From assembly GCF_001956585.1 (NCBI RefSeq), contig NZ_MSRR01000009.1, positions 151,599-215,598 of the forward strand: a DNA stretch of 64,000 bases. The letters are read 5' to 3'. The stretch comes from Actinomyces naeslundii (lineage in GTDB: Bacteria; Actinomycetota; Actinomycetes; Actinomycetales; Actinomycetaceae). Positions 7,330 through 15,190 of the stretch are shown here, in pieces. Position 1 is the stretch's first letter; each line of letters starts with the position of its first letter. A program made the position numbers and the translations under genes. The notes below the pieces were generated by a model. That model was not told the origin of the DNA, did no database searches, and saw only the letters and a list, made by a program, of their open reading frames with translations.

Positions 7330-9912
7330 ATGGCAGACGGGACCAGACGCGACCTCACCGGGCTCCTGGAGTCCATCGGCGGGCGCGACGGCCGGCTCGT
7401 CCATCTCCAACGCACCCCGGCCCGCCCCGGCCGCCACTCCGATTGGCCCGAGTGGGCGGACCCCGACCTCGTGGCCGCCTACCGCCGCATCGGCGTCGAA
7501 CGCCCCTGGACGCACCAGGTCGCCGCCGCGCGCTCCGCCCACGCCGGCCACCACACGGTTCTGGCCACCGGCACCGGATCGGGCAAGTCCCTGGCCGCCT
7601 GGCTGCCGGCGCTCTCCGACGTCCTAGCGGCCCAGTCCCCCGGCGCCGACTCGCGCATCTCCGCCCACGGCCGGCGCCCCACCACCCTCTACCTCTCCCC
7701 CACCAAGGCGCTCGCCGCCGACCAGGCAGCCTCCCTGGGCCGGCTCATCGGCGAGCTCGAGGCAGTCCAGCGCGAGGCCGGCACCCCCACGGGCTCCCTG
7801 CGCACGGTGCGCACCGGCACCTGCGACGGCGACACACCCCTGCCCGAGCGAGACTGGGTGCGTGCCCATGCCGACGTCGTCCTGACCAACCCCGACTTCC
7901 TCCACTTCTCCCTGCTGCCGGGCCACGAGCGCTGGACCCGTCTCCTGCGGGGCCTGCGCTACGTCGTCATCGACGAGTGCCACGCATACCGCGGGATCCT
8001 GGGGGCGCACGTCGCCCTCGTGCTGCGCCGCCTCCTGCGGCTCGTGGCGCGCCTGCGCCCGCGCGGCCCGCAACCGATCGTCCTGTGCGCCTCGGCGACG
8101 GCAGCCGAGCCGGCCCTCACCGCGGCCCGACTCATCGGCGCCGAGCCCGACGACGTCGTGGCCGTCACCGACGACGGCGCACCCGCCGGGGAGCGCACCC
8201 TGGCCCTGTGGCAGCCTGCGCTGCGCGACCCCTGGATGCTGCCTGCGCCCGACGTCGATCCGGCCCAGGACTCGGCCCGTGCGGCCGAACCGGACTCAGG
8301 CGACCCGGGCGAGGACCCCTCGGCGCGGCGCAGCGCCGTCGTCGAGGCCGCCGAGCTGCTCGTGGACCTGCTGAGCGTAGGCGCCCGGGCGCTGGTGTTC
8401 GTGCGCTCTCGTCGCTCGGCGGAGATCGTGGCCGAGCGGGCCCGCCACACACTGGGGCTCTCGCTGCCCGAGCTCATCGGCACGGTCTCGGCCTACCGCG
8501 GCGGCTACCTGCCCGAGGAGCGCCGGGCCCTGGAGGCAGACCTGCGCTCAGGCCGGCTGCGCGCCCTGGCCACTACCAACGCCCTGGAGCTGGGCATCGA
8601 CGTCACCGGGCTGGACGCGGTCCTCATCGCCGGATGGCCGGGCACGCGCGTTTCGCTGGGGCAGCAGGCGGGCCGGGCCGGACGTGCCGGCAGCCGCGGA
8701 CTCGCCGTCCTCATCGCCTCCGACAACCCGCTGGACGCCTACCTGGTGCACCACCCCGAGGCGGTCTTCGCCGCCCCCGAGGCCACGGTCTTCGACCCGG
8801 CCAACCCCTACGTGCTCGCGCCGCACCTGTGCGCCGCCGCCTCCGAGGCTCCCCTGAGGGCCGAGGACCTGGCCCTGTTCGGCCTGCCCGATGACGCCCT
8901 GCTGCGCGAGCTGGAGAGCCGGGGCGCGCTGCGGCGTCGACCCACGGGCTGGTTCTGGAACGTCAACCTGCCCGGCCGGCCCCAGGACCTCACCTCCCTG
9001 CGCGGCGACGGGCCGCCCGAGGTGCCGGTGGTGGAGGCCGACACCGGCGCGGTCATCGGCACGGTTGACGGCGCGGCCGCCGACTCCACCGTCCACGAGG
9101 GCGCGGTCTACGTCCACCAGGGGCGCGTCTACGTGGTCGAGGAGCTGGCCGACGACGTCGCACTCGTGCGGCAGCGGGCGGCGGTCGGCTACCGCACGCG
9201 GGCCCGGTCGCGTTCGAGCGTGCGCATCATCGCCGAGCGCGAGCAGCAGGTCTGGGGCCGGCCGGTCGGGGGCGGGGATCGGCTCGACGACGTCCCTGAG
9301 CCGTCAGCGCACACGGCCGACGACGGGCGGGAGGCTCCCGGAGCTGCGGCGATCACCTGGTCCTTCGGGTCAGTGGAGGTCACCAGCCAGGTGACCGGCT
9401 ACCAGCGGATGGCGCTGCCCGGCGGGGAGGTCGTCTCCCAGCACGCCCTTGAGATGGACGAGCACGTGCTGCCCACCGCCGCCGTGTGGTGGACGATCCC
9501 GCAGGAGACCTGCGAGGCGGCGGGCCTGGAGCCCACCGACCTGCCCGGCGCCCTGCACGCGGCCGAGCACGCGAGCATCGGGATGCTGCCGCTGCTGGCG
9601 ACCTGCGACCGCTGGGACATCGGCGGGCTGTCAACCGCAGCGCACCCGCAGACGGGGGCGCCCACCGTGTTCGTCCACGACGGGCACGCCGGCGGGGCGG
9701 GCTTCGCCGAGCGCGGTTACCGGGCCGGGCGCGAATGGCTGGCGGCGACGCTCGCCGTCATCGAGGGCTGCGGGTGCGCGAGCGGCTGCCCCTCGTGCGT
9801 GCAGTCGCCCAAGTGCGGCAACAACAACGAGCCCCTGGACAAGGCCGGGGCGGCCGCCCTGCTGCGGCTCCTGCTCGAGGCGGCGCCGGCCACCGGCCCT
9901 CACGCACCATGA
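7330..9912 (+). CDS. DEAD/DEAH-box helicase with DUF1998 zinc domain, MrfA-type repair helicase
   Basis: An 860-residue superfamily 2 helicase. Walker A GTGSGKS is at residues 81-87 and the DECH box (VVIDECHAYRG) at about 215. The helicase C domain contains ATTNALELGIDVTGLDAVLIAGWPGT and QQAGRAGRAG (about 415-455). The C-terminus has a DUF1998 four-cysteine cluster of the form CxCxxxCxxCxxxxxC at about 813-828. This combination matches Bacillus subtilis MrfA, a 3'-5' helicase for excision-independent repair of mitomycin-type lesions, and related YprA/Hrq1-like proteins. The ATG at 7330 is chosen because conserved sequence begins soon after it. The gene is divergent from the AT-rich helicase with a 144-nt gap, and its composition is native. 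Confidence 0.88.
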   Translation: MADGTRRDLTGLLESIGGRDGRLVHLQRTPARPGRHSDWPEWADPDLVAAYRRIGVERPWTHQVAAARSAHAGHHTVLATGTGSGKSLAAWLPALSDVLAAQSPGADSRISAHGRRPTTLYLSPTKALAADQAASLGRLIGELEAVQREAGTPTGSLRTVRTGTCDGDTPLPERDWVRAHADVVLTNPDFLHFSLLPGHERWTRLLRGLRYVVIDECHAYRGILGAHVALVLRRLLRLVARLRPRGPQPIVLCASATAAEPALTAARLIGAEPDDVVAVTDDGAPAGERTLALWQPALRDPWMLPAPDVDPAQDSARAAEPDSGDPGEDPSARRSAVVEAAELLVDLLSVGARALVFVRSRRSAEIVAERARHTLGLSLPELIGTVSAYRGGYLPEERRALEADLRSGRLRALATTNALELGIDVTGLDAVLIAGWPGTRVSLGQQAGRAGRAGSRGLAVLIASDNPLDAYLVHHPEAVFAAPEATVFDPANPYVLAPHLCAAASEAPLRAEDLALFGLPDDALLRELESRGALRRRPTGWFWNVNLPGRPQDLTSLRGDGPPEVPVVEADTGAVIGTVDGAAADSTVHEGAVYVHQGRVYVVEELADDVALVRQRAAVGYRTRARSRSSVRIIAEREQQVWGRPVGGGDRLDDVPEPSAHTADDGREAPGAAAITWSFGSVEVTSQVTGYQRMALPGGEVVSQHALEMDEHVLPTAAVWWTIPQETCEAAGLEPTDLPGALHAAEHASIGMLPLLATCDRWDIGGLSTAAHPQTGAPTVFVHDGHAGGAGFAERGYRAGREWLAATLAVIEGCGCASGCPSCVQSPKCGNNNEPLDKAGAAALLRLLLEAAPATGPHAP

Positions 9913-9941
9913 GGCTGCTCAGTGCTCGGGCATGAACATAA

Positions 9942-9997
9942 ATTCATAAGACACTCGCCTTCGTATTCATGAGATGCTCGCCCTCACGTAGCGTGAG
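9942..9997 (+). promoter_or_regulatory. Tandem repeats and palindrome upstream of the ABC exporter
   Basis: Two direct repeats of the form ATTCATRAGAYRCTCGCC start at 9942 and 9965, 23 bp (about two helical turns) apart. They are followed at 9983-9997 by a perfect palindrome CTCACG-TAG-CGTGAG. The exporter start codon is 18 nt further on. A transcriptional regulator binding here is a reasonable inference, but no regulator gene is adjacent. A -10-like TACGTT lies just before the ATG, so the leader would be very short. Confidence 0.5.
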
Positions 9998-10014
9998 ACT
10001 GATACGTTCCCAGC

Positions 10015-11748
10015 ATGCTCGTTCGATTACTGCGCAGGCACCTGCGACCGTATACGGGACTGCTTCTGTGCGTTCTGGTGCTTCAGTTCGCCCAGGTGAT
10101 GGCCTCTCTGTACCTTCCCACCCTCAACGCCGACATCATCGATAAGGGTGTGGCCACCGGGGACACCGGTTATATCTGGCGAATGGGCGCGTTCATGCTG
10201 GTGGTAAGCGTCGGTCAGGGTGTGTGTTCGGTGGCGGCGACGTATCTCGCGGCGCGGTCCGCCATGAGCATGGGCCGCGACCTGCGCGGAGAGGTCTTCG
10301 AGCGGGTCAGCGGCTTCTCCGAGCGGGAGATCACCGCCTTCGGGGCGGGGTCGCTCATCACCCGCAACACCAATGACGTCCAGCAGGTTCAGATGCTCGT
10401 GATGATGGGCTGCACCATGCTGGTGACGGCACCGGTCATGGCAGTGGGCGGCATCATCATGGCGATCACGCGCGCCCCGAGCCTGTCGTGGCTGATCGGG
10501 GTGTCGGTGCCGGTTCTGCTGGTGGCGGTGGGCCTCATCGTGGGCCGGATGCTGCCCCTGTTCCGCTCCTACCAGGACAAGCTCGACGCCATCAACCGGG
10601 TCATGCGCGAGCAGCTCACCGGCATTCGGGTGATCCGAGCCTTCGTGCGCGAGCAGGCCGAGACCGAGCGCTTCGAGGACGCCAACACCGACATCGCCCG
10701 GGTCGGCGAGCGCGTGGGCCAGCTCTTCGTCCTGCTGTTCCCACTGGTGATGCTTGTGCTGGACGTGACGATCGTCGGCGTCATCTGGTTCGGCGGGCAC
10801 CAGGTCGGCGACGGCGACGTGGAGGTGGGCACCCTCATCGCCTTCATGTCCTACCTCATGCAGATCCTCATGGGCATCGTCATGGCGAGCTTCATGACGA
10901 TCATGATTCCGCGCGCGGCCGTATGCGCCGAGCGCATCAGCGAGGTGCTGGCAACGGCGCCGACCATCACCTCCTCCCCCGACGCCGTCGACACCTTCCC
11001 GGCCCCCGGAACGGTTGAGATGCGTGACGTCACCTTCGTCTACCCCGACGCCGACGCCCGCGTCCTGGCGGAGGTGAGCTTCACCGTTCAGCCCGGCACG
11101 ACGACGGCGATCGTCGGCTCGACGGCGTCGGGCAAGTCCACGGTGGTGCGGCTGCTGTCCCGGCTGCTGGAGGCCAGCAGCGGGCAGGTGCTCATCGGCG
11201 GCACCGACGTGCGCGAGGCCGACCCCGAGGCGCTGTGGGCCCAGATGGGGCTCGTCCCCCAGCAGCCCTTCCTGTTCGCCGGAACCGTGGCCTCCAACCT
11301 GCGCCTGGGGCGCGAGGAGGCCACCGACGACGAGCTGTGGAAGGCCCTGGAGGTCGCCCAGGCCAAGGACTTCGTCTCCGCGATGGACGGGGGCCTGGAG
11401 GCGGCCATCGCCCAGGGCGGCACCAACGTCTCGGGCGGTCAGCGTCAGCGCCTGGCCATCGCCCGGGCCCTAGTGCGCCGCCCCGACATCCTCATCTTCG
11501 ACGACTCCTTCTCGGCCCTGGACGTGTCCACCGACGCGCGGCTGCGCGAGGCCATGGGGCCGGCCACGGCCGGCATCACGAAGGTGATCGTGGCCCAGCG
11601 CGTCTCCACGATCACCGAGGCCGACCAGATCCTCGTCCTGGACGGCGGCCACCTGGTGGGCAGCGGCACGCACACCGAGCTGCTGGCCACCTGCCCCGTC
11701 TACCGCGAGATCGTCACCTCCCAGCTCGGAGCGGAGGCCGCAGCATGA
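10015..11748 (+). CDS. ABC exporter half-transporter with degenerate Walker B (heterodimer subunit A)
   Basis: A 577-residue half-transporter: six transmembrane helices (about 1-300), then a nucleotide-binding domain. Walker A GSTASGKST is at about 367 and the canonical signature VSGGQRQR at about 475. The Walker B sequence is ILIFDDSFSALD, with Asp where the catalytic Glu normally sits, and the switch His is Gln (VIVAQRVSTI). This is the degenerate-site subunit of heterodimeric exporters such as TM287/288, BmrCD and TmrAB. The stop overlaps the start of the partner (ATGA), so the two are translationally coupled. The family exports drugs, lipids or peptides; the substrate is unknown. Confidence 0.92.
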   Translation: MLVRLLRRHLRPYTGLLLCVLVLQFAQVMASLYLPTLNADIIDKGVATGDTGYIWRMGAFMLVVSVGQGVCSVAATYLAARSAMSMGRDLRGEVFERVSGFSEREITAFGAGSLITRNTNDVQQVQMLVMMGCTMLVTAPVMAVGGIIMAITRAPSLSWLIGVSVPVLLVAVGLIVGRMLPLFRSYQDKLDAINRVMREQLTGIRVIRAFVREQAETERFEDANTDIARVGERVGQLFVLLFPLVMLVLDVTIVGVIWFGGHQVGDGDVEVGTLIAFMSYLMQILMGIVMASFMTIMIPRAAVCAERISEVLATAPTITSSPDAVDTFPAPGTVEMRDVTFVYPDADARVLAEVSFTVQPGTTTAIVGSTASGKSTVVRLLSRLLEASSGQVLIGGTDVREADPEALWAQMGLVPQQPFLFAGTVASNLRLGREEATDDELWKALEVAQAKDFVSAMDGGLEAAIAQGGTNVSGGQRQRLAIARALVRRPDILIFDDSFSALDVSTDARLREAMGPATAGITKVIVAQRVSTITEADQILVLDGGHLVGSGTHTELLATCPVYREIVTSQLGAEAAA

Positions 11749-13805
11749 GCACCAGCACGAGTAGCAACGCAAGCACCGGAACGAGCACCGCCGTCGACCC
11801 CGACGAGCTCAGCGAGGAGGACCTCAAGCTGGCCGCCGAGACGCAGGCATCCTCGGGCGACTGGCACGACGGACCGCCTCCGGGCAAGGCCGAGGCCTTC
11901 TGGCCCTCCTTCAAGCGGATGGTCGGCCTGCTGGGCGTCCACCGGATCTCGCTGGTGGTCGTGGCCCTGGCCGCCGTGGGCACGGTGGTGCTGGCGGTGG
12001 CCGCCCCCAAGGTGCTGGGCCAGGCCACCAATGTCATCTTCGAGGGCGTGGTCTCCACGATGCTGCCGGCCGGCACCACCAAGGCCCAGGCCGTCGAGAT
12101 GCTGCGAGCCCGAGGCATGGACGACTTCGCCTCCATGCTCTCCGCCATGGACGTCGTTCCCGGCGCCGGCATCGATTACACCCGCCTGGGGCAGATCCTG
12201 ACGGTGGTGCTGGCCCTGTACGTGGGCTCGGGCCTGCTCAACTGGCTTCAGGGCTGGCTCCTCAACCGCGTCACGGTCAAGGTCCTCTACCGTCTGCGCG
12301 CCCAGGTGGAGGACAAGGTCCACCGCCTGCCGCTGAGCTACTTCGACACCGTCCAGCGCGGTGAGCTGCTCAGCCGCCTGACCAACGACGTCGACAACGT
12401 CACCAACACCCTTCAGCAGTCCCTGTCCAGCGCGCTGACCTCCATCCTCACGGTGGTGGGCGTGCTGGGGATGATGTTCTCCATCTCCTGGAAGCTGGCA
12501 CTGGTGGCGCTCATCATCTTCCCGCTCATGGGCGTGGTCTTCGGGGTGATCGGGCCGCGCTCGCAGAAGGCCTTCACCCACCAGTGGGCCCGCACCGGCA
12601 AGATCAACACCCGGGTGGAGGAGTCCTTCTCCGGACACGCCCTGGTCCAGGTCTACGGGCGCACGGACTCGGTGCGCGAGGCCTTCGCCGCCGAGAACGA
12701 GGAGCTCTTCCGGGCCTCCCTGCGCGCGCAGTTCCTCTCCGGGATCATGATGCCGGTCATGCTGGTCATCGGGAACCTCAACTACGTGGCCATTGCGGTG
12801 GTCGGCGGCGCCATGGTCGCCTCCGGGTCGCTGCGCCTGGGCGACGTGCAGGCCTTCATCCAGTACTCCCAGCAGTTCTCCCAGCCCCTGGGCCAGCTCG
12901 GTGGCATGGCCACGGCCGTGCAGTCCGGTACCGCCAGCGCCGAGCGGATCTTCGAGCTGCTCGATGCCGAGGAGCAGCGGCCCGACGATGTCGCCCCGGA
13001 GGGCGCCGGCCGGGATTCTGCGACCCACCCCAGCGGGCAGGCTCCGGGGGGCCCGGGTGTCATCGAGATGGAGCACGTGCGCTTCTCCTACAGCCCGGAG
13101 GTCGAGCTCATCCGGGACCTGTCGCTGCGGGTCGACCCCGGCCACACGGTCGCGATCGTGGGGCCCACGGGAGCGGGCAAGACCACCCTGGTCAACCTGC
13201 TCATGCGCTTCTACGAGCTCGACGGCGGCCGCATCCTGCTCGACGGGCGCGACATCGCCACCATGACGCGCCACGACGTGCGCCGTCGAACCGGCATGGT
13301 CCTGCAGGACCCCTGGCTGTTCGCCGGCACGATCCGCGAGAACATCCGCTACGGACGCCCCGGGGCCACCGATGAGGAGGTCGAGGCCGCCGCGAGGGCG
13401 TGCTTCGTCGACCACATCATCAAGGCCCTGCCACAGGGCTACGACACGGTTCTGGAGGAGGACGCCGCCAACATCTCCGCCGGTGAGCGTCAGCTGCTCA
13501 CGATCGCACGGGCCTTCGTGGCCAACCCGGCAGTGCTCATCCTCGATGAGGCCACCAGCTCGGTGGACACCCGCACCGAGCTGTTGGTCCAGCAGGCCAT
13601 GAATGCGCTGCGCGAGGGCCGCACAAGCTTCATCATCGCCCACCGTCTGTCTACTATCCGCGACGCCGACACCATCCTGGTCATGGAGCATGGTGACATC
13701 GTCGAGCAGGGCAGCCACGATGAGCTCATCGCGGCCGACGGCGCCTACGCAAGGCTCCACGCGGCCCAGTTCGCCAACGGTGCCACCGTCGCCGTCGAGG
13801 ACTGA
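11745..13805 (+). CDS. ABC exporter half-transporter with catalytic Walker B (heterodimer subunit B)
   Basis: A 686-residue partner of the preceding gene. A Ser/Thr-rich N-terminal extension of about 60 residues precedes six transmembrane helices, and the first extracellular loop is unusually long (about 95-145). The nucleotide-binding domain has Walker A GPTGAGKTT at about 472 and a full catalytic Walker B LILDEATSSVD at about 600. The switch His is present in FIIAHRLSTI. Its signature is ISAGERQ rather than LSGGQ. The defects of the two subunits are therefore complementary: one good and one bad ATP site, as expected for an asymmetric heterodimer. The start is the ATG overlapping the upstream stop; an open frame continues upstream but only inside the first gene. 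Confidence 0.93.
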   Translation: MSTSTSSNASTGTSTAVDPDELSEEDLKLAAETQASSGDWHDGPPPGKAEAFWPSFKRMVGLLGVHRISLVVVALAAVGTVVLAVAAPKVLGQATNVIFEGVVSTMLPAGTTKAQAVEMLRARGMDDFASMLSAMDVVPGAGIDYTRLGQILTVVLALYVGSGLLNWLQGWLLNRVTVKVLYRLRAQVEDKVHRLPLSYFDTVQRGELLSRLTNDVDNVTNTLQQSLSSALTSILTVVGVLGMMFSISWKLALVALIIFPLMGVVFGVIGPRSQKAFTHQWARTGKINTRVEESFSGHALVQVYGRTDSVREAFAAENEELFRASLRAQFLSGIMMPVMLVIGNLNYVAIAVVGGAMVASGSLRLGDVQAFIQYSQQFSQPLGQLGGMATAVQSGTASAERIFELLDAEEQRPDDVAPEGAGRDSATHPSGQAPGGPGVIEMEHVRFSYSPEVELIRDLSLRVDPGHTVAIVGPTGAGKTTLVNLLMRFYELDGGRILLDGRDIATMTRHDVRRRTGMVLQDPWLFAGTIRENIRYGRPGATDEEVEAAARACFVDHIIKALPQGYDTVLEEDAANISAGERQLLTIARAFVANPAVLILDEATSSVDTRTELLVQQAMNALREGRTSFIIAHRLSTIRDADTILVMEHGDIVEQGSHDELIAADGAYARLHAAQFANGATVAVED

Positions 13806-13829
13806 GTCTCGGGCCGGGGCGCGCTGAGC

Positions 13830-14201
13830 TCAGCCGGGCGGGGCGTCGACGGGGCCGGCGCGGGCCTGGGCGGCGGCCTGGCGGGGCAGGCCGAGGATCG
13901 TCGCGGGAACAGTCACGCTGACCGTGACGTCCTCGCCGGCCACGGAGCAGGCGCTCACCGAGGCGCCATTGGCGGCGGCGACGCGTCCGGCCATGGCGCA
14001 GGGGTCGCCGGGGGCGACCACCGAGGACAGGACTGTGGCACCGGAGATGGCCGCGAGGTCGGCGGCGGCCCGGGCCCGGCCGGTGGCGCTCTGGGCCTGG
14101 ATAAGGCCCGCGATGCCGACCGCGGCCGCCAGGAGCACCGCGATGACACCCAGGGCGTAAACCGTCCCCGAGCCGCGCTCATCCCTTCGTGGACGGTTCA
14201 T
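13830..14201 (-). CDS. Rv3654c-like TadE-type small membrane protein
   Basis: A 123-residue protein with a short basic N-terminus containing DERGSGTVYALGVIAVLLAAA. The small-residue prepilin-like junction is followed by one hydrophobic helix, and an exported domain with two cysteines (PCAM, SACSV) comes after it. This matches the small TadE-like protein that ends actinobacterial Flp/Tad pilus clusters (Rv3654c type). Its ATG overlaps the stop of the preceding TadE gene (ATGA). It converges on the ABC exporter. Confidence 0.8.
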   Translation of the reverse strand: MNRPRRDERGSGTVYALGVIAVLLAAAVGIAGLIQAQSATGRARAAADLAAISGATVLSSVVAPGDPCAMAGRVAAANGASVSACSVAGEDVTVSVTVPATILGLPRQAAAQARAGPVDAPPG

Positions 14202-14725
14202 GGGCTGCTCGGTTCGGTGTAGGTGCAGGCCCGGGCGCGCGCCGTCAGGCCCAGCCCGCCCAGTGGGCCGGGCACGGGACGGGCAGCGGTGACGCAGGTG
14301 AGCTCGCCCTGCTCGACACCGAGGCTCACCCCGCCGGCCACGCGCTGGGCCGCGCCGGTGTAGTCGTCCTGTCCGATGGCGGCCTGTCGGGCGGCCGTGC
14401 GGGCGGCGTCGGCCACCCGCAGCTGGGTGACGCCGGCGCTGACGGCAGCCAGGACGATGAGGAGCACGAGGACGACTGCAGGCAGCGACAGCGCCGTCTC
14501 CGCCGTCACCATCCCCTGCTCGCCCTGCCCGGACTCGTCCGGGCCACTGGACCCACCGCCGGACTCAGCGTCTCGATGGCACGGGCACCCGCGTGACGGA
14601 TGCGGTTCCGCCCGGCCGGAAGGCCGGCGGGAGGCGGGGCCCGGGCGGCGACGTCGGCCACCGCCGGGCAGCCGGACCCTTCGGGGGCGAGCGCGCCCAC
14701 CCACTGCGATGACGCCGCACATCAC
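14198..14725 (-). CDS. TadE-family pilus assembly protein
   Basis: The recognisable TadE segment is EQGMVTAETALSLPAVVLVLLIVL, a prepilin-like site plus transmembrane helix. It continues to a short exported domain (AVSAGVTQLRVADAARTAARQAA and two later cysteines). The start is uncertain. A GTG at 14725 (or the ATG at 14722) overlaps the stop of the DUF4244 gene, which argues for coupling but gives a 70-residue Arg/Pro-rich leader. A start near 14512 would give a 104-residue protein of ordinary TadE length. It is the middle gene of a three-gene minus-strand operon. Confidence 0.8.
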   Translation of the reverse strand: MMCGVIAVGGRARPRRVRLPGGGRRRRPGPASRRPSGRAEPHPSRGCPCHRDAESGGGSSGPDESGQGEQGMVTAETALSLPAVVLVLLIVLAAVSAGVTQLRVADAARTAARQAAIGQDDYTGAAQRVAGGVSLGVEQGELTCVTAARPVPGPLGGLGLTARARACTYTEPSSP

Positions 14726-14973
14726 ACCGAGAGCGCCGACTCGATGATGGACTGCAGGGCGCCGCTCAGGCTGCCCGAACGCATGAGCGCCAGCAGCAGG
14801 CCGGCGAAGGCCGCGGCCGCCAAGGTCCCGATGGCGTACTCGGCGGTGGCCATGCCCTCCTCCCGGGACACCAGGCGCCGCAAGCGGGTCGGCAGTGCCG
14901 ACACGTCGCCCGGGCGGGCCAGCATCACACTGGTGCGCAGAGCGCGCAGAGTGGTCCTCGTGGGTCTCCTCAT
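14722..14973 (-). CDS. DUF4244 Flp-pilin-like protein
   Basis: An 83-residue protein: a basic N-terminus, then SREEGMATAEYAIGTLAAAAFAGLLLALM, the prepilin-like Gly/Thr-Ala-Glu-Tyr motif and hydrophobic helix of DUF4244. In actinobacteria this family sits in tad loci and is probably the major pilin. The ATG at 14973 is chosen because AGAGGAG stands just upstream at normal spacing. It starts the trio with the TadE and Rv3654c-like genes. The motor and platform genes (tadA, tadB, tadC) that normally precede it are not in the window; an SNF2 helicase is there instead. Confidence 0.82.
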   Translation of the reverse strand: MRRPTRTTLRALRTSVMLARPGDVSALPTRLRRLVSREEGMATAEYAIGTLAAAAFAGLLLALMRSGSLSGALQSIIESALSV

Positions 14974-15190
14974 GGTGGTTCTCCTCTGGTTGATGGGGAC
15001 CAGCGCACCGCTGCTCCCCAGCGGGCGCTGTGCCCGCCCCAACAGAATCGGTCCATCCCGAGCCCGCGCGCTCAGGGGCTTCTCAGCCCTGTGGAGACCA
15101 CCTGCAGTCCCGAGCCTGTGGACCCTGGGACGCCCACGCCTCAGCCGATCCGCCGGGCCACGTGAAAGGCCCTCACCGGCGTCGAGAGCC

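Noticed and set aside
11700..13760. A 686-codon open frame antisense to the second ABC subunit
   Set aside because: His/Asp/Gly-rich shadow of the ABC gene, no start signal.
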